A stretch of DNA of 64,000 nt from Phytophthora colocasiae. Lineage: Eukaryota > Oomycota > Peronosporomycetes > Peronosporales > Peronosporaceae. The notes beneath the pieces were generated by a model, which saw only the letters and a program-made list of their open reading frames with translations, did not search any database and was not told the origin of the DNA. Positions 1 through 10,126 of this stretch are shown in pieces. The stretch's first letter is position 1, and every line of letters begins with the position of its first letter. Made by a program: the position numbers and the translations under genes. Location of the stretch: NCBI GenBank assembly GCA_018806915.1, contig JAGKQI010000005.1, forward strand, positions 1-64,000. The letters are read 5' to 3'.

Positions 1-1549
1 TTGTGGCTTTGGCCGCGTGTTTCTTGACGCTGTTACTGACGTTAGAACGGGGCACCTTCGCGTGGGAAGGAGACGACGACGTCGACGAAGTGGAGGAAGA
101 TGACGATGACTTCGATTTCGTCACCACCAACGTAGGCAAAAAATTCTTTGAACGGTATCATAATTGCTCCATCTCTCTAATATCTCTGTACATGTAGTTA
201 GATTTTGTCAAGCACGATAGCTTCGTGGAAGTGCAGTGCGACGGCCAAGAGTGTGCGGCAGACGGCAGCGGTGACATCCCCTCCGTTTGGGAGCGTGGAC
301 TTGTGACGTCTAAGATCAAGCCCAAACTCATTCTGCAGGAACATGGGCGGGCGGCCACCAAAGTGGAAAAGAAGTTCAAGGGCGAGACACTGGGCTACGT
401 CACTCCGTGGAACAACCGCGGCTACGACTGGGCTAAGAAATTCGCTGCCAAGTTCACGTACATCTCCCCTGTTTGGCTGCAAGTACGCGAAGATCCTGAT
501 CAAGTACCGATCATCACTGGTACACATGACATCGACAGTCAGTGGGTACTTGATGTCAAAAATGGAGTTGAAGGGGGGGAAGGACCTGCTATTGTCCCTC
601 GTGTTGTGTACGAGCGTAACCGCCTCAGCTCGGAGGATATTCCAGTGATCATAGACAAGATGCTGGAGTTGGCAATCCAACACGAGTTTGATGGAATGGT
701 TTTTGAGATCCCGGTGACGGCAGGAACGTTGGATATGCTACAGCAAATGGGTCGGGCTTTTCGAGCTGCGGATAAACTGTTGATTCTTGTGTTGGCAAGG
801 AGTTCGCAGGAGGTAATGGAAGCGTTCAGGTGGACTGTTATCCGTTGTTATTTCTAACTGAGGCAATTTGTGGATATCTGGGGTGAACTGCCTGTGACGC
901 ACGAACTTTTCAACTATCTGGCACCGTTGGTGCACCGCTTCTCCATGAATGCGTACGACTTTAGTGCACCTGGGCCAAACGCACCGTATCTGTGGTTGAA
1001 GGAGACGCTGGAGAAAATGTCGCCGATGGAGAGGCAAAAGGTCCTTATGGGAATTCCATTCTACGGCTATGACAATACTGGTGAGTTGTTATGATCAAGG
1101 GAATTATTCGTACGAACGCTATAACTAATTGTCTCTCTGTACAGATGCGATCACGGGGAGCACTTACATTCAAACTCTGAAAGACAACGATGTATCCAAG
1201 ATTCGATGGGAAGCGACGGCGCGTGTAGGAATCAGAGCAATCAGTATAATCAACTCTATCCCCAGAAGACCGACTAACGAGTGCTTATGCCATGCTTAAC
1301 CTGTAGGAATGTCAACACGTCTACACTGCCGCGGGCACTGGTAGCCACCACGTAGTTTTCTTCCCGTGCCTGCAGTTCCTGCAGGATCGTCTAAAGCTGT
1401 ACAAGGAGCACCGTGTGGGTGTTGCGATCTGGGAGCTCGGACAAGGTATGTGCTTGCTAATTAACCCGTCTGTGTCGGACGTGACGTGCAACTGACCCCG
1501 TGGTGTTGTGTGATCTACAGGCCTAGATTTTTTCTACGACCTGCTGTGA
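1..1549 (+). CDS. CHID1: CHID1-like GH18 (chitinase domain-containing) protein, 5' end at window edge
   Basis: Six exons can be read: about 3-131, 198-829, 863-1080, 1145-1224, 1307-1445 and 1521-1549. The first exon starts with a hydrophobic signal-like stretch followed by an acidic run; its ATG probably lies just upstream of the window. Signature blocks in order are YVTPWNNRGYDWAKKF, SPVWLQVRED, FSMNAYDFS, GIPFYGYDN, YIQTLKD, HHVVFFP and the terminal WELGQGLDFFYDLL. These match the chitinase domain-containing protein 1 family (GH18 fold, secretory/lysosomal, saccharide binding). The GH18 DxxDxDxE catalytic motif is not evident, as is usual for CHID1, so a binding role is more likely than chitinase activity. 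The 830-862 intron is only 33 nt but is the choice that keeps frame. An AATAAA lies at 1583-1588. Confidence 0.85.
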
Positions 1550-1624
1550 ACAAACAGGTTTAAGTTGAGCACTGTCTCCATCAATAAAACTTAGTTTCCT
1601 TTGGTGAAATCAGCCATCGAGTAC

Positions 1625-4600
1625 TTATGGAGGTGAGGTTGCAGTTGGGTCATCCACTGTGGGCGGGGTTGTATCCGTAGTGGCAACGCAAGAAGCGTTA
1701 ATAGAGGCGCCTGGTCCAACTTTGCGACTCTCCTCGACAAAATCTTTCAAAACCGTGCGCACATCTGCCAATGAGTCAACAGCGAAGGAGCATGCGTGGT
1801 GGCCTCCACTGTGCTGGACGTCTGGACCAACAACAACGGCAAAGATCGATACGTTCTCCGCCAGTCGCACCGGAACCTTCTGCAAGCGACTGAAAACCAC
1901 CTTATTGTCATCATCCATGAAATCACCTGCATCCAACTCATCATCGTCATCGGTCGAGTATTCTTCATGACCGCGCACGGCTGCAGCTGCTGCCCCGATC
2001 AACTGCGTGTTGTGATGACGCTTTCTCCCTCCATTTCTCGCTTGTCTAGCCGGCTCCAGTTCATCAGTGACACCACTGCCATCTCTAGGACGAGGCATGC
2101 GAGAGCTTAGCTTTCGAAACGTGAGCGGCGGATGGAACAGGCTGAGCGTGAAGCTGTGGGGTACAGAATTACCCAGCGCGATGGAATCCCGGCGAATCCG
2201 CTCGTTAGCAGCTTGCTCCTCTTCTTTCCGCTTTCTCTCGTTGTGTCGCTCATTGGACTCCGCTACCAGTGCATTCAACGTCTGGAACATTTGATCATCG
2301 GTCACATCATCGCACACACACAAGACAAAATCAACCTCTTGGTCGTTTCTCTTGGAGATCTGGTCAGGAAGCGACAAATGCTTAAGTATTCCTTCCAACA
2401 CGCGAGTCTTCGTGCACCCTTCATGCTCCACGCTAACTGACTTGTGTCCTTGGTACACTTCAAGAGCCGTACCAATGAGTTGTCGCTCTAAAATGATCTG
2501 TAAATCCTTTGCTTGCCAGCTTCCAAAATGGGGATCCGCATCTCCGTAGTGCCACGTCAATGAGCTTTCCTTGTCTTCGATATAGCTTCCAGGCGTTCGG
2601 TCAGTGAACATAAGCATTGTCGGAAGCACCAGGTCCTTCCACGACATATCTTCGCCACCAAAGAATCGTCCGTAGGGGCGATACTACCTGCGACCGGCGT
2701 GCCGTTACCTGTATCAGTTGACCCCGGCGCAGAAGCATGATTCGAATATGATGGGAAACTACCCATGATCATATGCATCATACTGTGTGCATCACCTGAA
2801 TACGACGTATCCAGACTGCCACCGCTGACACTTCCTACACCAGCCACCGTCGCAGTACTTCCACCAGACCGAGCGGTTGCGACGTCATACTGAAATTTAC
2901 TCATGGTCTTCCACTGCTCACGCGTATTGCTTAAGTTCATTCGATAGAAGAAGCCATCCTCAGCTGCAACACCCACTCGAACTCCATTCAACCACGTCTC
3001 AAGAAATTTCCGTTCCCGGCCACTGACAATAAATACCGTGTTGCGCTCGTCAGCAGTAAGCGCATCGAGAAGAGACTTGAAGTTGGGACCCACAGCAGCT
3101 AGTGGGAGAAGCGAGTGCTGCGGTGTCAACGTTCGGTCGTAGTCTAATATGATCACACGATTCTGAGCGCTACGATACGCTTGCACAATAGTCTTCTTGT
3201 CGAGCTTTGGCAGTTGTGTTGACGATTTGCGGTTTTTCTCCACAGCTTCACTGAGTTCTTCCAAAAATTGTTCTCCCCACGCCGCTGCCGTATTCGACGA
3301 CACGTAGCGATACAGTTTTTGCTGTCGGATTTCACGCTCGGTTCGGCACATGCTCAAGGCTTGGTGAATGCTCAGAGCGACGTCTTCTGTGTTCCATGGA
3401 TTGACGACGATAGCTCCGCTTAGGGATTGCGAGCAGCCTGCGAATTCACTCACCACCAATACGCCTGGTCCACCGTCTTCACCTTCCCAATCCGTGAGTA
3501 CAGACGCTGAGGATTGTCTTGGAGATGGAACTGGCGACAGAACGCCAGGTTTGGAAAGACTCTCTCCAGCAGTATTTGTGTTCTCGGTATTCACTGAGCC
3601 TTTAAGCGCTTGCGTTGGAGTTGGCACGCTTCCATCTCTGTTAGCACTGATTTTCTGGGCAGCAGCTCGAGCAGCCTTCTTCCGTTCATCCTTATTCCGC
3701 ATGAAATGCTGCTGACATACAATGAACTCATGCGATACCAGATTCATCCCATCTCGTGTAGATGTCACCAAACAAACGTCCGCTAGGTCGTACAATGCAC
3801 ACAGTTCTTCGTGCGGAGTCGCTTGTTGCTGGATAAAGTGGATCGGTGCGTAGTCCAAAGTCCCAAAAATGCCGTTAATACGGCCAACAATCTGATTCAC
3901 TTGAATGACGATATTGTGATAGCTGTGCGAGCTCATCTCGAGTTGATGACAAGCGTCGTAGCCAACATTGCTCTTACCACCAGCCATTGGGCTAGCAGCA
4001 GCGGGTGGAGACTCAGACATACCTTTAATAGGACTGTCATTGTCGGTTGTGCTTCCTGACCCCACTATTGGATACGAAGAGGATCGAGGAAGAATGTTAC
4101 CGTTGTCTCCTCCACTCGTGCTAGTCGCACTGGAACGACGAGTGGTTCGTGCACCACCTGCACCCGTAGCTTTGCTATCAACCACACCTGATCGCGACGA
4201 GATACCGATCTGCACTAGAACAACATTGTGCTGCCACTCTGAAAGCTTGATCCAATAACATTTCCATCGCCAGCATCTTGTGTGGAATCCCTTGATGTTG
4301 TCGAGTCGGTCAATTCCCAGGATGATTCGTTTGCCACCAAATTTATCATGCAGCTCGTTCACCCGATTCAGTGTCGGCATACTGGATGCTGCACGAGCAA
4401 ATGGCTCTAAATTAATTCCAATCGGAAACACGCCAATTGACGTAAAATGATCGCGATCGGGCAGTGTGCTTCGTACACCTTTGTGGGAGCATTCTACTCC
4501 TAGTAGGCGATGACACGTTGAAAGAAAATGCCGCTCATAGTCGAAAGTCTGGAAGCCAACAAGATCCGCCTGCAGAACTCCTTGTAGCAATTGAGACCGC

Positions 4601-5439
4601 ACCGGTAAACGGCAGTAGACTTCTGACGCTGGAAACGGCGTGTGGAGGAACCATCCAATCCTGCAAGGCGGAATTCGCTGACGCAGTAGCGACGGTAGCA
4701 GCATAAGATGATAGTCATGGATCCAGACGGAGTCTCCTTCATTATAAATCTCGGCAATGGCATCAGCAAAGCTCTCATTTGCCGACTCGTAAGCTCTCCA
4801 GTCCTGTTTGTTAAATCTCTTGGTGGAGTGGAAGCTCGTGTTGCCTCCAGTACTAAACGTGAATGGTACTGGCTCCGATACGTAATGAAACAGCGACCAT
4901 AGCACTTCCGATGAAAAACCAGTGTGTCTGGAAGCCACGTCGGAAGACAAAAAGACTGGTAGACAGTTGTGTTGGAGCAACAAACGACGTACAGCCTCAT
5001 GTTCGCTCTTGGGAATATGTTGGCCCACCCAACCTACCCACAGGAAGTTCATCTCCGCTCTTACACCCGTCAAACACATTAATTTATCCAGTCCTCCTGT
5101 AGTTTTGGTGGCTTTCCAACGGCCTGTTTGAGGCTGACGCTCGAGTAGAACCGGCAGATTGTTGGACACCACGATAAGTTGGTTCCCAGTGGCACCCAGT
5201 GGCTTGTCCGTCGAGTCCTCGTCGCTGTCTTCCTCCTCTTCAGCGCGGAGTTGCATGAGTTGCAGCTGCAGCTCCTGAATATTGGCCAGAATCTCCTGCT
5301 CCTCCAGCGACAGCGTGTCCAGTCGACTCAGCTCGAAGTCCGTGGCCGCTCGCTGCGAAACGAAGAACTCGTTGCGCGGTGAGAGCACGCCACTGGACGG
5401 CGCAGGAGGCACGTGAAGAGCGGGCGCGTCTTCCCCCAT
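1625..5439 (-). CDS. Bifunctional trehalose-6-phosphate synthase / trehalose-phosphatase
   Basis: The N-terminal GT20 domain has NQLIVVSNNLPV, TTGGLD, WVGWVG, SVWIHDYHLMLLP, GWFLHTPFP, DLVGFQTFDY, GIDRLDNIKG, GRINGIFGTL and DGMNLVS. The C-terminal HAD phosphatase half has LDYDRTL (catalytic Asp), FIVSGRERK, AEDGFF, TDRTPGSYIEDKESSLTWHYGDADP and a late acidic tail. Together they would make trehalose-6-P from UDP-glucose and glucose-6-P and dephosphorylate it in the cytosol. A Ser/Gly-rich insert of about 90 residues interrupts the GT20 domain and another sits before the TPP core. The frame changes near 2650-2700 (small intron or indel), and a short out-of-frame excursion lies at about 4245-4291. 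The open frame continues upstream to 5547, overlapping the NRAMP stop, so the Met at 5439 is preferred as start. Confidence 0.85.
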
Positions 5440-5528
5440 TGAGACGTGCGCAGGACGCGGCAAAATCGAGAGTGATGGTGTTGACTTCAACGGCGCTTGA
5501 TGCTGGCTATCACTGTAATTTAGGGAAA

Positions 5529-7301
5529 TTACAGGTCTACAAACCATATTATGGATTCACCCTCAAGTGTTAGGGACTGTTGATGGACTACTTCAAGCTT
5601 ACTTTGCACATTGCCTTCGCTCTCACGTCTCGACTTGTACCAGGAGATAAACAGGAACGCCATGAGATACAAGTACCAACGCGCGCCATAGACTGTGGTG
5701 ACCACACCCACGACTGTCCAGCCGTTGGATGACAAGTCGAAGCTCTGCTGTAGCGTTCTGAAGACCAACGCGTAGTTCACACCGAAGAGAGCGAGGGTAC
5801 CGACGATCAACGTGCTGACGATCCATCGGTTGTAGACAAATGGCTGCCCCATGAGCCGCTTGTTGGTCGTGAATGTGAGCAGCGGAACAAGAGCGAATGG
5901 GAGCTGCACGCTCTGCATGACGTTGATCATCTCGCTTACGATGTCGCTATGGAAACCGTCGTATTCCGTCAACAGAGCCACTATCAATGCCGGACCAAGC
6001 GCCATTGTACGGGTAATTGCCACTCGTTTCCAAGCCGCAATGCGAAGATCCAGGAAACCTTCCATTACAAACTGACCAGCGTACGTTCCAGTCATTGTTG
6101 ACGCTTGTCCCGAAGCGACTAAACCAACAGCCCAGATGACCTTGGCATAATGTCCGAGTGAGCTGCTGACCGCTTCTCCTGCTTCCTTTAGCCCCACCTG
6201 TTGGCAGTATCCAGCTGCGTGTTTTACGGTGAAGCATTGTGCGCATGATGCCGCTACTGCTCCATTTTCAATAACGCAGGTAAGTCCAGTGGAACCGCTG
6301 TAGATATCGTTCCCCAGATACAAGCGCGCAGCAGCAGGGATACATGCTGTTTGGATACCTGCACTATAGACATCAGAAGATGGATCTGCCCCAAGAAGTC
6401 GCACTGTTCGCTGTAAAATGTACTGGCAAACGCAGAAATGACGAACATGTTGATGAGAAAACTCACAAACAAGTGCCAATATCGCCTCCAGCCCGAAGTA
6501 GAAGTTCGCTTCCTTGACAGGTCCAGTGCCCCCACTACGATGAGGATGGACGCTACGTGACTGGACAAGCGCAGAGTGCAGGTAGACGTTGTGCGGCATG
6601 ATGATAGCGCCAAGCATACCGACAGCTTGCATCATGTTTTGGTTATCAATACGCGGGATGGCGATACCCTTTGTGATCTCAATGCCGCTGGGTTTGCTGA
6701 CTGTGAAGTCAACAAAGAAGCACGCGCACATGATGCCGATGAGTCCCATGAAGAAGGTTTCCAGCATACGATTGCTTTTGTTGTCGCCGCGCCGGTCAAT
6801 GGCCAGGAAGGTGAAGGTGTCCAGAGCAGTGATCAAGCAGCCGATCCAGAGCGGAAGGCCGAACAGAATCTGCAGTGCGATAGCAGTGCCTAATACCTCT
6901 TGGATGTCACAACCGATGATCATGAGTTCCATCATGATCCACACCGCATAAGTCACGAGGCGGGGGTACTCGGCTCGGCATAGCTCAGCCAGGTGACGTC
7001 CAGTCCACGACCCCAATCTTGCGGCCAGAACTTGATACAGACCACCAAGTACTGTGCTCCAGAACGTGACGTAGAGCAATTCGTAACGCGAGTATGCTCC
7101 ACTCTGCAGATCCGCCTCGAGGTTGCCCGGATCCAGGTACGCCATGCTCATGAGCCAGCCAGGACCCACAAAAGACCAGAATTTACCCCATGAGAACGGA
7201 GGTCGTTCTGGAGCCAATTGAGTGTCTCCATGTAGCTCCGAAAGCCGAGAATATGACGCACTTAGCGTAGATCCGCTTGGACGCTCTGCAATTGCTGGCA
7301 T
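5529..7301 (-). CDS. NRAMP-family divalent metal transporter
   Basis: This polytopic membrane protein has the family's two metal-site motifs: DPGN in TM1 (MAYLDPGNLEADLQSGA) and MPHN in TM6 (GAIIMPHNVYLHSALVQSR), plus the signature ASGQASTMTGTYAGQFVMEGF. Proton-driven import of Mn2+/Fe2+ is the family function. The ATG at 7301 is chosen because the open frame farther upstream begins only with TTG. Around 6380-6470 the main frame reads through a poor segment. The neighbouring frame there gives a good TM7-like sequence (LFVSFLINMFVISAF), so two compensating single-base indels are inferred. It is head-to-head with ERCC1 across 132 bp. Confidence 0.88.
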   Translation of the reverse strand: MPAIAERPSGSTLSASYSRLSELHGDTQLAPERPPFSWGKFWSFVGPGWLMSMAYLDPGNLEADLQSGAYSRYELLYVTFWSTVLGGLYQVLAARLGSWTGRHLAELCRAEYPRLVTYAVWIMMELMIIGCDIQEVLGTAIALQILFGLPLWIGCLITALDTFTFLAIDRRGDNKSNRMLETFFMGLIGIMCACFFVDFTVSKPSGIEITKGIAIPRIDNQNMMQAVGMLGAIIMPHNVYLHSALVQSRSVHPHRSGGTGPVKEANFYFGLEAILALVCEFSHQHVRHFCVCQYILQRTVRLLGADPSSDVYSAGIQTACIPAAARLYLGNDIYSGSTGLTCVIENGAVAASCAQCFTVKHAAGYCQQVGLKEAGEAVSSSLGHYAKVIWAVGLVASGQASTMTGTYAGQFVMEGFLDLRIAAWKRVAITRTMALGPALIVALLTEYDGFHSDIVSEMINVMQSVQLPFALVPLLTFTTNKRLMGQPFVYNRWIVSTLIVGTLALFGVNYALVFRTLQQSFDLSSNGWTVVGVVTTVYGARWYLYLMAFLFISWYKSRRESEGNVQSKLEVVHQQSLTLEGESIIWFVDL

Positions 7302-7433
7302 CTTGTTGATTGACGTGTCGTCGATTAGCTCGATGAGACAGGGGCACTTGTCATCATAAAAATCATTTTGTCCAATCAAATGGTTTTGTTATTTCTTCCA
7401 ATCCACATCGATCCATAAAACCGTTGCAATAGA
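7302..7433. promoter_or_regulatory. Short shared promoter gap between NRAMP and ERCC1
   Basis: Only 132 bp separates the two divergent start codons, so both promoters must lie in or overlap this interval. No specific motif was recognised with confidence. Confidence 0.4.
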
Positions 7434-8342
7434 ATGGAGGACGTACTCACTGGTGCTAGTGACGACCGCGCTATTGACGCTGAAACAGCACCATCTTCAG
7501 CTCCAGTGCCTGCTGTATCCGATTCCAGTGTGCCTAGTTTATTAGACTCGCGGACGCTGCCTCCAGTGGCCAATTCAGGCGAAAATAGCGATGTTACACC
7601 GCGATACTTGGCCCAACAAGATGGATCTCTGACGTTCAGTGAGGCTTTTGCTCAGCTTAGGAATACGTCGTCGTATGTGGCTCCACCACCTCCTCAAGAA
7701 GACAAACCGGTGACAAGAGATGCAGCCGCCATAATCTACGTGAACCGGCGGCAGAAAGGTAACCCGATGCTTAAGTCTGTGCGCAATGTTGGCCTCGAAT
7801 TCCGAGACGGATTGATCCCGGACTATGTCATGGGAGAAGCTTCTTGTTGCGTACTGTTCCTCAGTGTGCGGTATCATCTACTGCACAATAGTTATTTGGA
7901 CGAACGTGTCCAGAGTGTGAAGAAAGATGATCCCACGCGGTACAAGGTCAAGCTCGTATTGTGTTTTGTGGATGTAGACGACAACGAGGTTGCGTTACGG
8001 GAGATCAACCGTGTTGCTCTCTTAAGTGATTTCACATTGGTATTGGCGTGGAGTTGGTTAGAAGCTGCACGGTATCTTGAGACATTCAAGGCATACGAGA
8101 ACAAGTCGGCGACGATTATCAAGGAGAAGGTGGAGTCCGAGTTTCTGCCGAAAGCCAACGATGTCCTCACGTCCATCCGATCTGTCAACAAGACAGACGT
8201 CGTGACGTTGCTTTCGACTTTTGGAACAGTGAAGGGACTTATGAATGCGTCAATGGAGGAGTTGTCGCTGTGCCCTGGTGTTGGGGCTAAGAAGGTGCGG
8301 CAGCTACTCGAGACTTTCCAAGAGCCGTTCACGAAGCAGTGA
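7434..8342 (+). CDS. ERCC1: ERCC1/Rad10 DNA excision repair protein
   Basis: This is a 302-residue single-exon gene. After a disordered N-terminus of about 90 residues, the central nuclease-like domain reads IIYVNRRQKGNPMLKSVRNV, IPDYVMG, LFLSVRYHLLH and LLSDFTLVLAWSWLEAARYLE, all ERCC1 hallmarks. The C-terminal tandem helix-hairpin-helix has SVNKTD, LLSTFGTVKGL and LCPGVGAKKVRQL. ERCC1 is the non-catalytic partner of XPF in the structure-specific endonuclease of nucleotide excision and crosslink repair; the central domain binds XPA and DNA, the HhH pair binds XPF. Length is close to human ERCC1. The ATG at 7434 is the first in frame. Confidence 0.93.
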   Translation: MEDVLTGASDDRAIDAETAPSSAPVPAVSDSSVPSLLDSRTLPPVANSGENSDVTPRYLAQQDGSLTFSEAFAQLRNTSSYVAPPPPQEDKPVTRDAAAIIYVNRRQKGNPMLKSVRNVGLEFRDGLIPDYVMGEASCCVLFLSVRYHLLHNSYLDERVQSVKKDDPTRYKVKLVLCFVDVDDNEVALREINRVALLSDFTLVLAWSWLEAARYLETFKAYENKSATIIKEKVESEFLPKANDVLTSIRSVNKTDVVTLLSTFGTVKGLMNASMEELSLCPGVGAKKVRQLLETFQEPFTKQ

Positions 8343-8716
8343 AAGTGGCGTTGTCTGATGCAAAGGATCAAGCTGTTGCAGTTCAACTTGCACAGGTCTG
8401 TCAACAATCACTGAAACATGTCGAGGTTGCACTCTCTTGCAAGAGGATCTTCAATTCGTACGATATCAAAAATGTGTAAGTGTGCAGGGAAGAGCTTCTT
8501 CCCGCTTGACTTCAACCGCCCAGCAGCACTTGACGTAAATTATCACCATCCAGACTACTTTTTTTGCTTCTTACCTCCTCCGAAATTGTCGAATGTATCA
8601 CTCAAATGTCCTTGCGGCATTCACTACAGTCATGCAGAAGCCAGAAAATCATTAAATCATATACGAGAGGAATTACGCTGTTTTCTTAAGAACAGCGTGG
8701 CTTATGCATAGAGTTC
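8343..8716. other. Gap between ERCC1 and Ctr gene; one weak ORF
   Basis: The only candidate is a 97-codon plus-strand frame at 8418-8711 with two Cys pairs (KCAGKSFF, KCPCGIHYSH). It is not recognised and may be chance or a fragment. Otherwise this is 3' flanking sequence of two convergent genes. Confidence 0.3.
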
Positions 8717-10126
8717 TTACGCGCGAGGAGAGGCGTTGCTGCTGCGTCTGGCCTGGTTGTTCACGTCGGCAGTGAAGCCAACAGCCTCGATGGCCGCCAC
8801 CAGGTCGCTGTACTGTGCAGAGCCGGAGACGTAGGCAGCGCGTTCGTCGAATTCAACAACTGCGTCGGTCACACCAGGCGCGTTCTTCAAAGCGTTCTCC
8901 ACCGTTGTACCGCAGTTCTTCATGCACGACATACCTTCCACCTGGATCCGCACGGTGGACGGATCCGTGTAGCGCCACGACCCACGCTCCTCCGTGATGT
9001 CCTGGTCCAGGTTCTTAAACAACAGGAAACCGGCACCAAAGCCGGCAATGAGGGCCACAAACAGACCTGTCTCGTAGGTCATGACTACGAGCATAGCAAA
9101 GTAGGCGATCGTCATCTGGATCATGTACAGAACTGCGAGTGTCGCCTTGCACTGCATCTTGTGGAACTTATCGTGAGGACGGAGCTTGCGCGCAGCTAGC
9201 AGCCGCTGACGTACAGCCTCACGTCCCTTGACCAGCGACTCGTTGAACAGCGCGATCAGGAAGCATCCGATGAAGCCGAATGCGTACTTGACACCACTGT
9301 TGAGCACCCATGGCTGGAAGAGCAGCATCACACACGACCCGTGGATGGACGTCTGGAAGCCATTGAACATGACTGATCCCTGGCCCGAACAGAAGTCTGA
9401 GCTGGTTGAAGATGAGTCTGACTCAGTGGCAGTACTGCTGGACGCGGTCGATGCAGCGGTTGTTCCACTGGCGCTCGCAGAAGAATAGTCGGCTACAAAG
9501 CTCTGTGCAACTGGACTGAGAGTTGTGATGTTAGTAGCATCAGAGCACGTAGTCCCCGAGCAAATGACGCTGTCGACCAGATACCGTGGCTCGGAATTGA
9601 CACTACCCAGGTACGTGTTCTTGTTGTCCTGTGACGCGAAGTAAATCTTCTGGCCATTGACCAGACATACATAGACGTAATTGTCGGTAGTGACGGCGTC
9701 ACCCGACACGGGGTCACTAATACCGTTTGAGCACTCGGTACAAGTGTTCTTGCACTCCGCGTAAGCTTCAGCGTCCGTCTGGTTGACGATGAACTCCGCC
9801 ATGTTGGCAGCCAGGTAGGACGTGTCCGTCACATCAAAGTCGTAGGACGAGAAGGCGCGCGCCGCCATACCGCACGAGTAGATTTTCTGGCCGTGCGTCA
9901 TAACCACGTAGTTCTCGTTGTCGTAGCCGCTGTCCAGCGTGGACATTCCGCACACGGGGCACGTGTAGTCCGTGGAGCTCACGCCCGAAGACGCCAGGTC
10001 CCGGTGCGCCTGCATCGCGTGCATGTCATGCAGCTGGTGCAGCTCGTGGTGGTTGTGGTGGCTGTGCGCAGACACCGACGCCAGTAGCGCAGTGGCGGCG
10101 GCAGCCAAGAGCAGACAACGGGACAT
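8717..10126 (-). CDS. Copper transporter: YHS-like ectodomain + Ctr + HMA domain
   Basis: This 469-residue protein has a signal peptide (1-20) followed by a His/Met-rich stretch (21-41). Two YHS-like metal-binding units follow: CPVCGM at 56-61 with GQKIYSCGMAAR, then DPVSGD at 138-143 with GQKIYFASQDNK. A Ser/Thr-rich linker leads to a Ctr module (about 246-372) with MLLFQPWVL, a second TM carrying the MxxxM selectivity motif (MLVVM, 345-349) and a glycine-rich third TM (GFGAG). The C-terminus (391-455) is a ferredoxin-like HMA domain with GMSCMKNC, a C-x3-C variant of the usual CxxC. Family knowledge makes this a trimeric Cu(I) importer. An outside metal-capture module and an inside copper acceptor on one chain is the inference. 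It is divergent from the next Ctr gene. Confidence 0.88.
   Translation of the reverse strand: MSRCLLLAAAATALLASVSAHSHHNHHELHQLHDMHAMQAHRDLASSGVSSTDYTCPVCGMSTLDSGYDNENYVVMTHGQKIYSCGMAARAFSSYDFDVTDTSYLAANMAEFIVNQTDAEAYAECKNTCTECSNGISDPVSGDAVTTDNYVYVCLVNGQKIYFASQDNKNTYLGSVNSEPRYLVDSVICSGTTCSDATNITTLSPVAQSFVADYSSASASGTTAASTASSSTATESDSSSTSSDFCSGQGSVMFNGFQTSIHGSCVMLLFQPWVLNSGVKYAFGFIGCFLIALFNESLVKGREAVRQRLLAARKLRPHDKFHKMQCKATLAVLYMIQMTIAYFAMLVVMTYETGLFVALIAGFGAGFLLFKNLDQDITEERGSWRYTDPSTVRIQVEGMSCMKNCGTTVENALKNAPGVTDAVVEFDERAAYVSGSAQYSDLVAAIEAVGFTADVNNQARRSSNASPRA

Noticed and set aside
198..683. 161-codon minus-strand ORF over the CHID1-like gene
   Set aside because: The plus strand carries clear CHID1 motifs; the minus frame has none.
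2664..2688. A 25-nt GT-AG intron joining the two trehalose gene frames
   Set aside because: It is too short and does not give the needed reading phase; left unresolved.
5440..5547. Trehalose synthase start at 5547, overlapping the NRAMP stop
   Set aside because: Same-strand overlap of nuclear genes is unlikely and the first 36 residues have no family support; the Met at 5439 is a better start.
8418..8711. 97-codon ORF with Cys pairs as a zinc protein
   Set aside because: Spacing fits no zinc-finger type and no intron or homology supports it.
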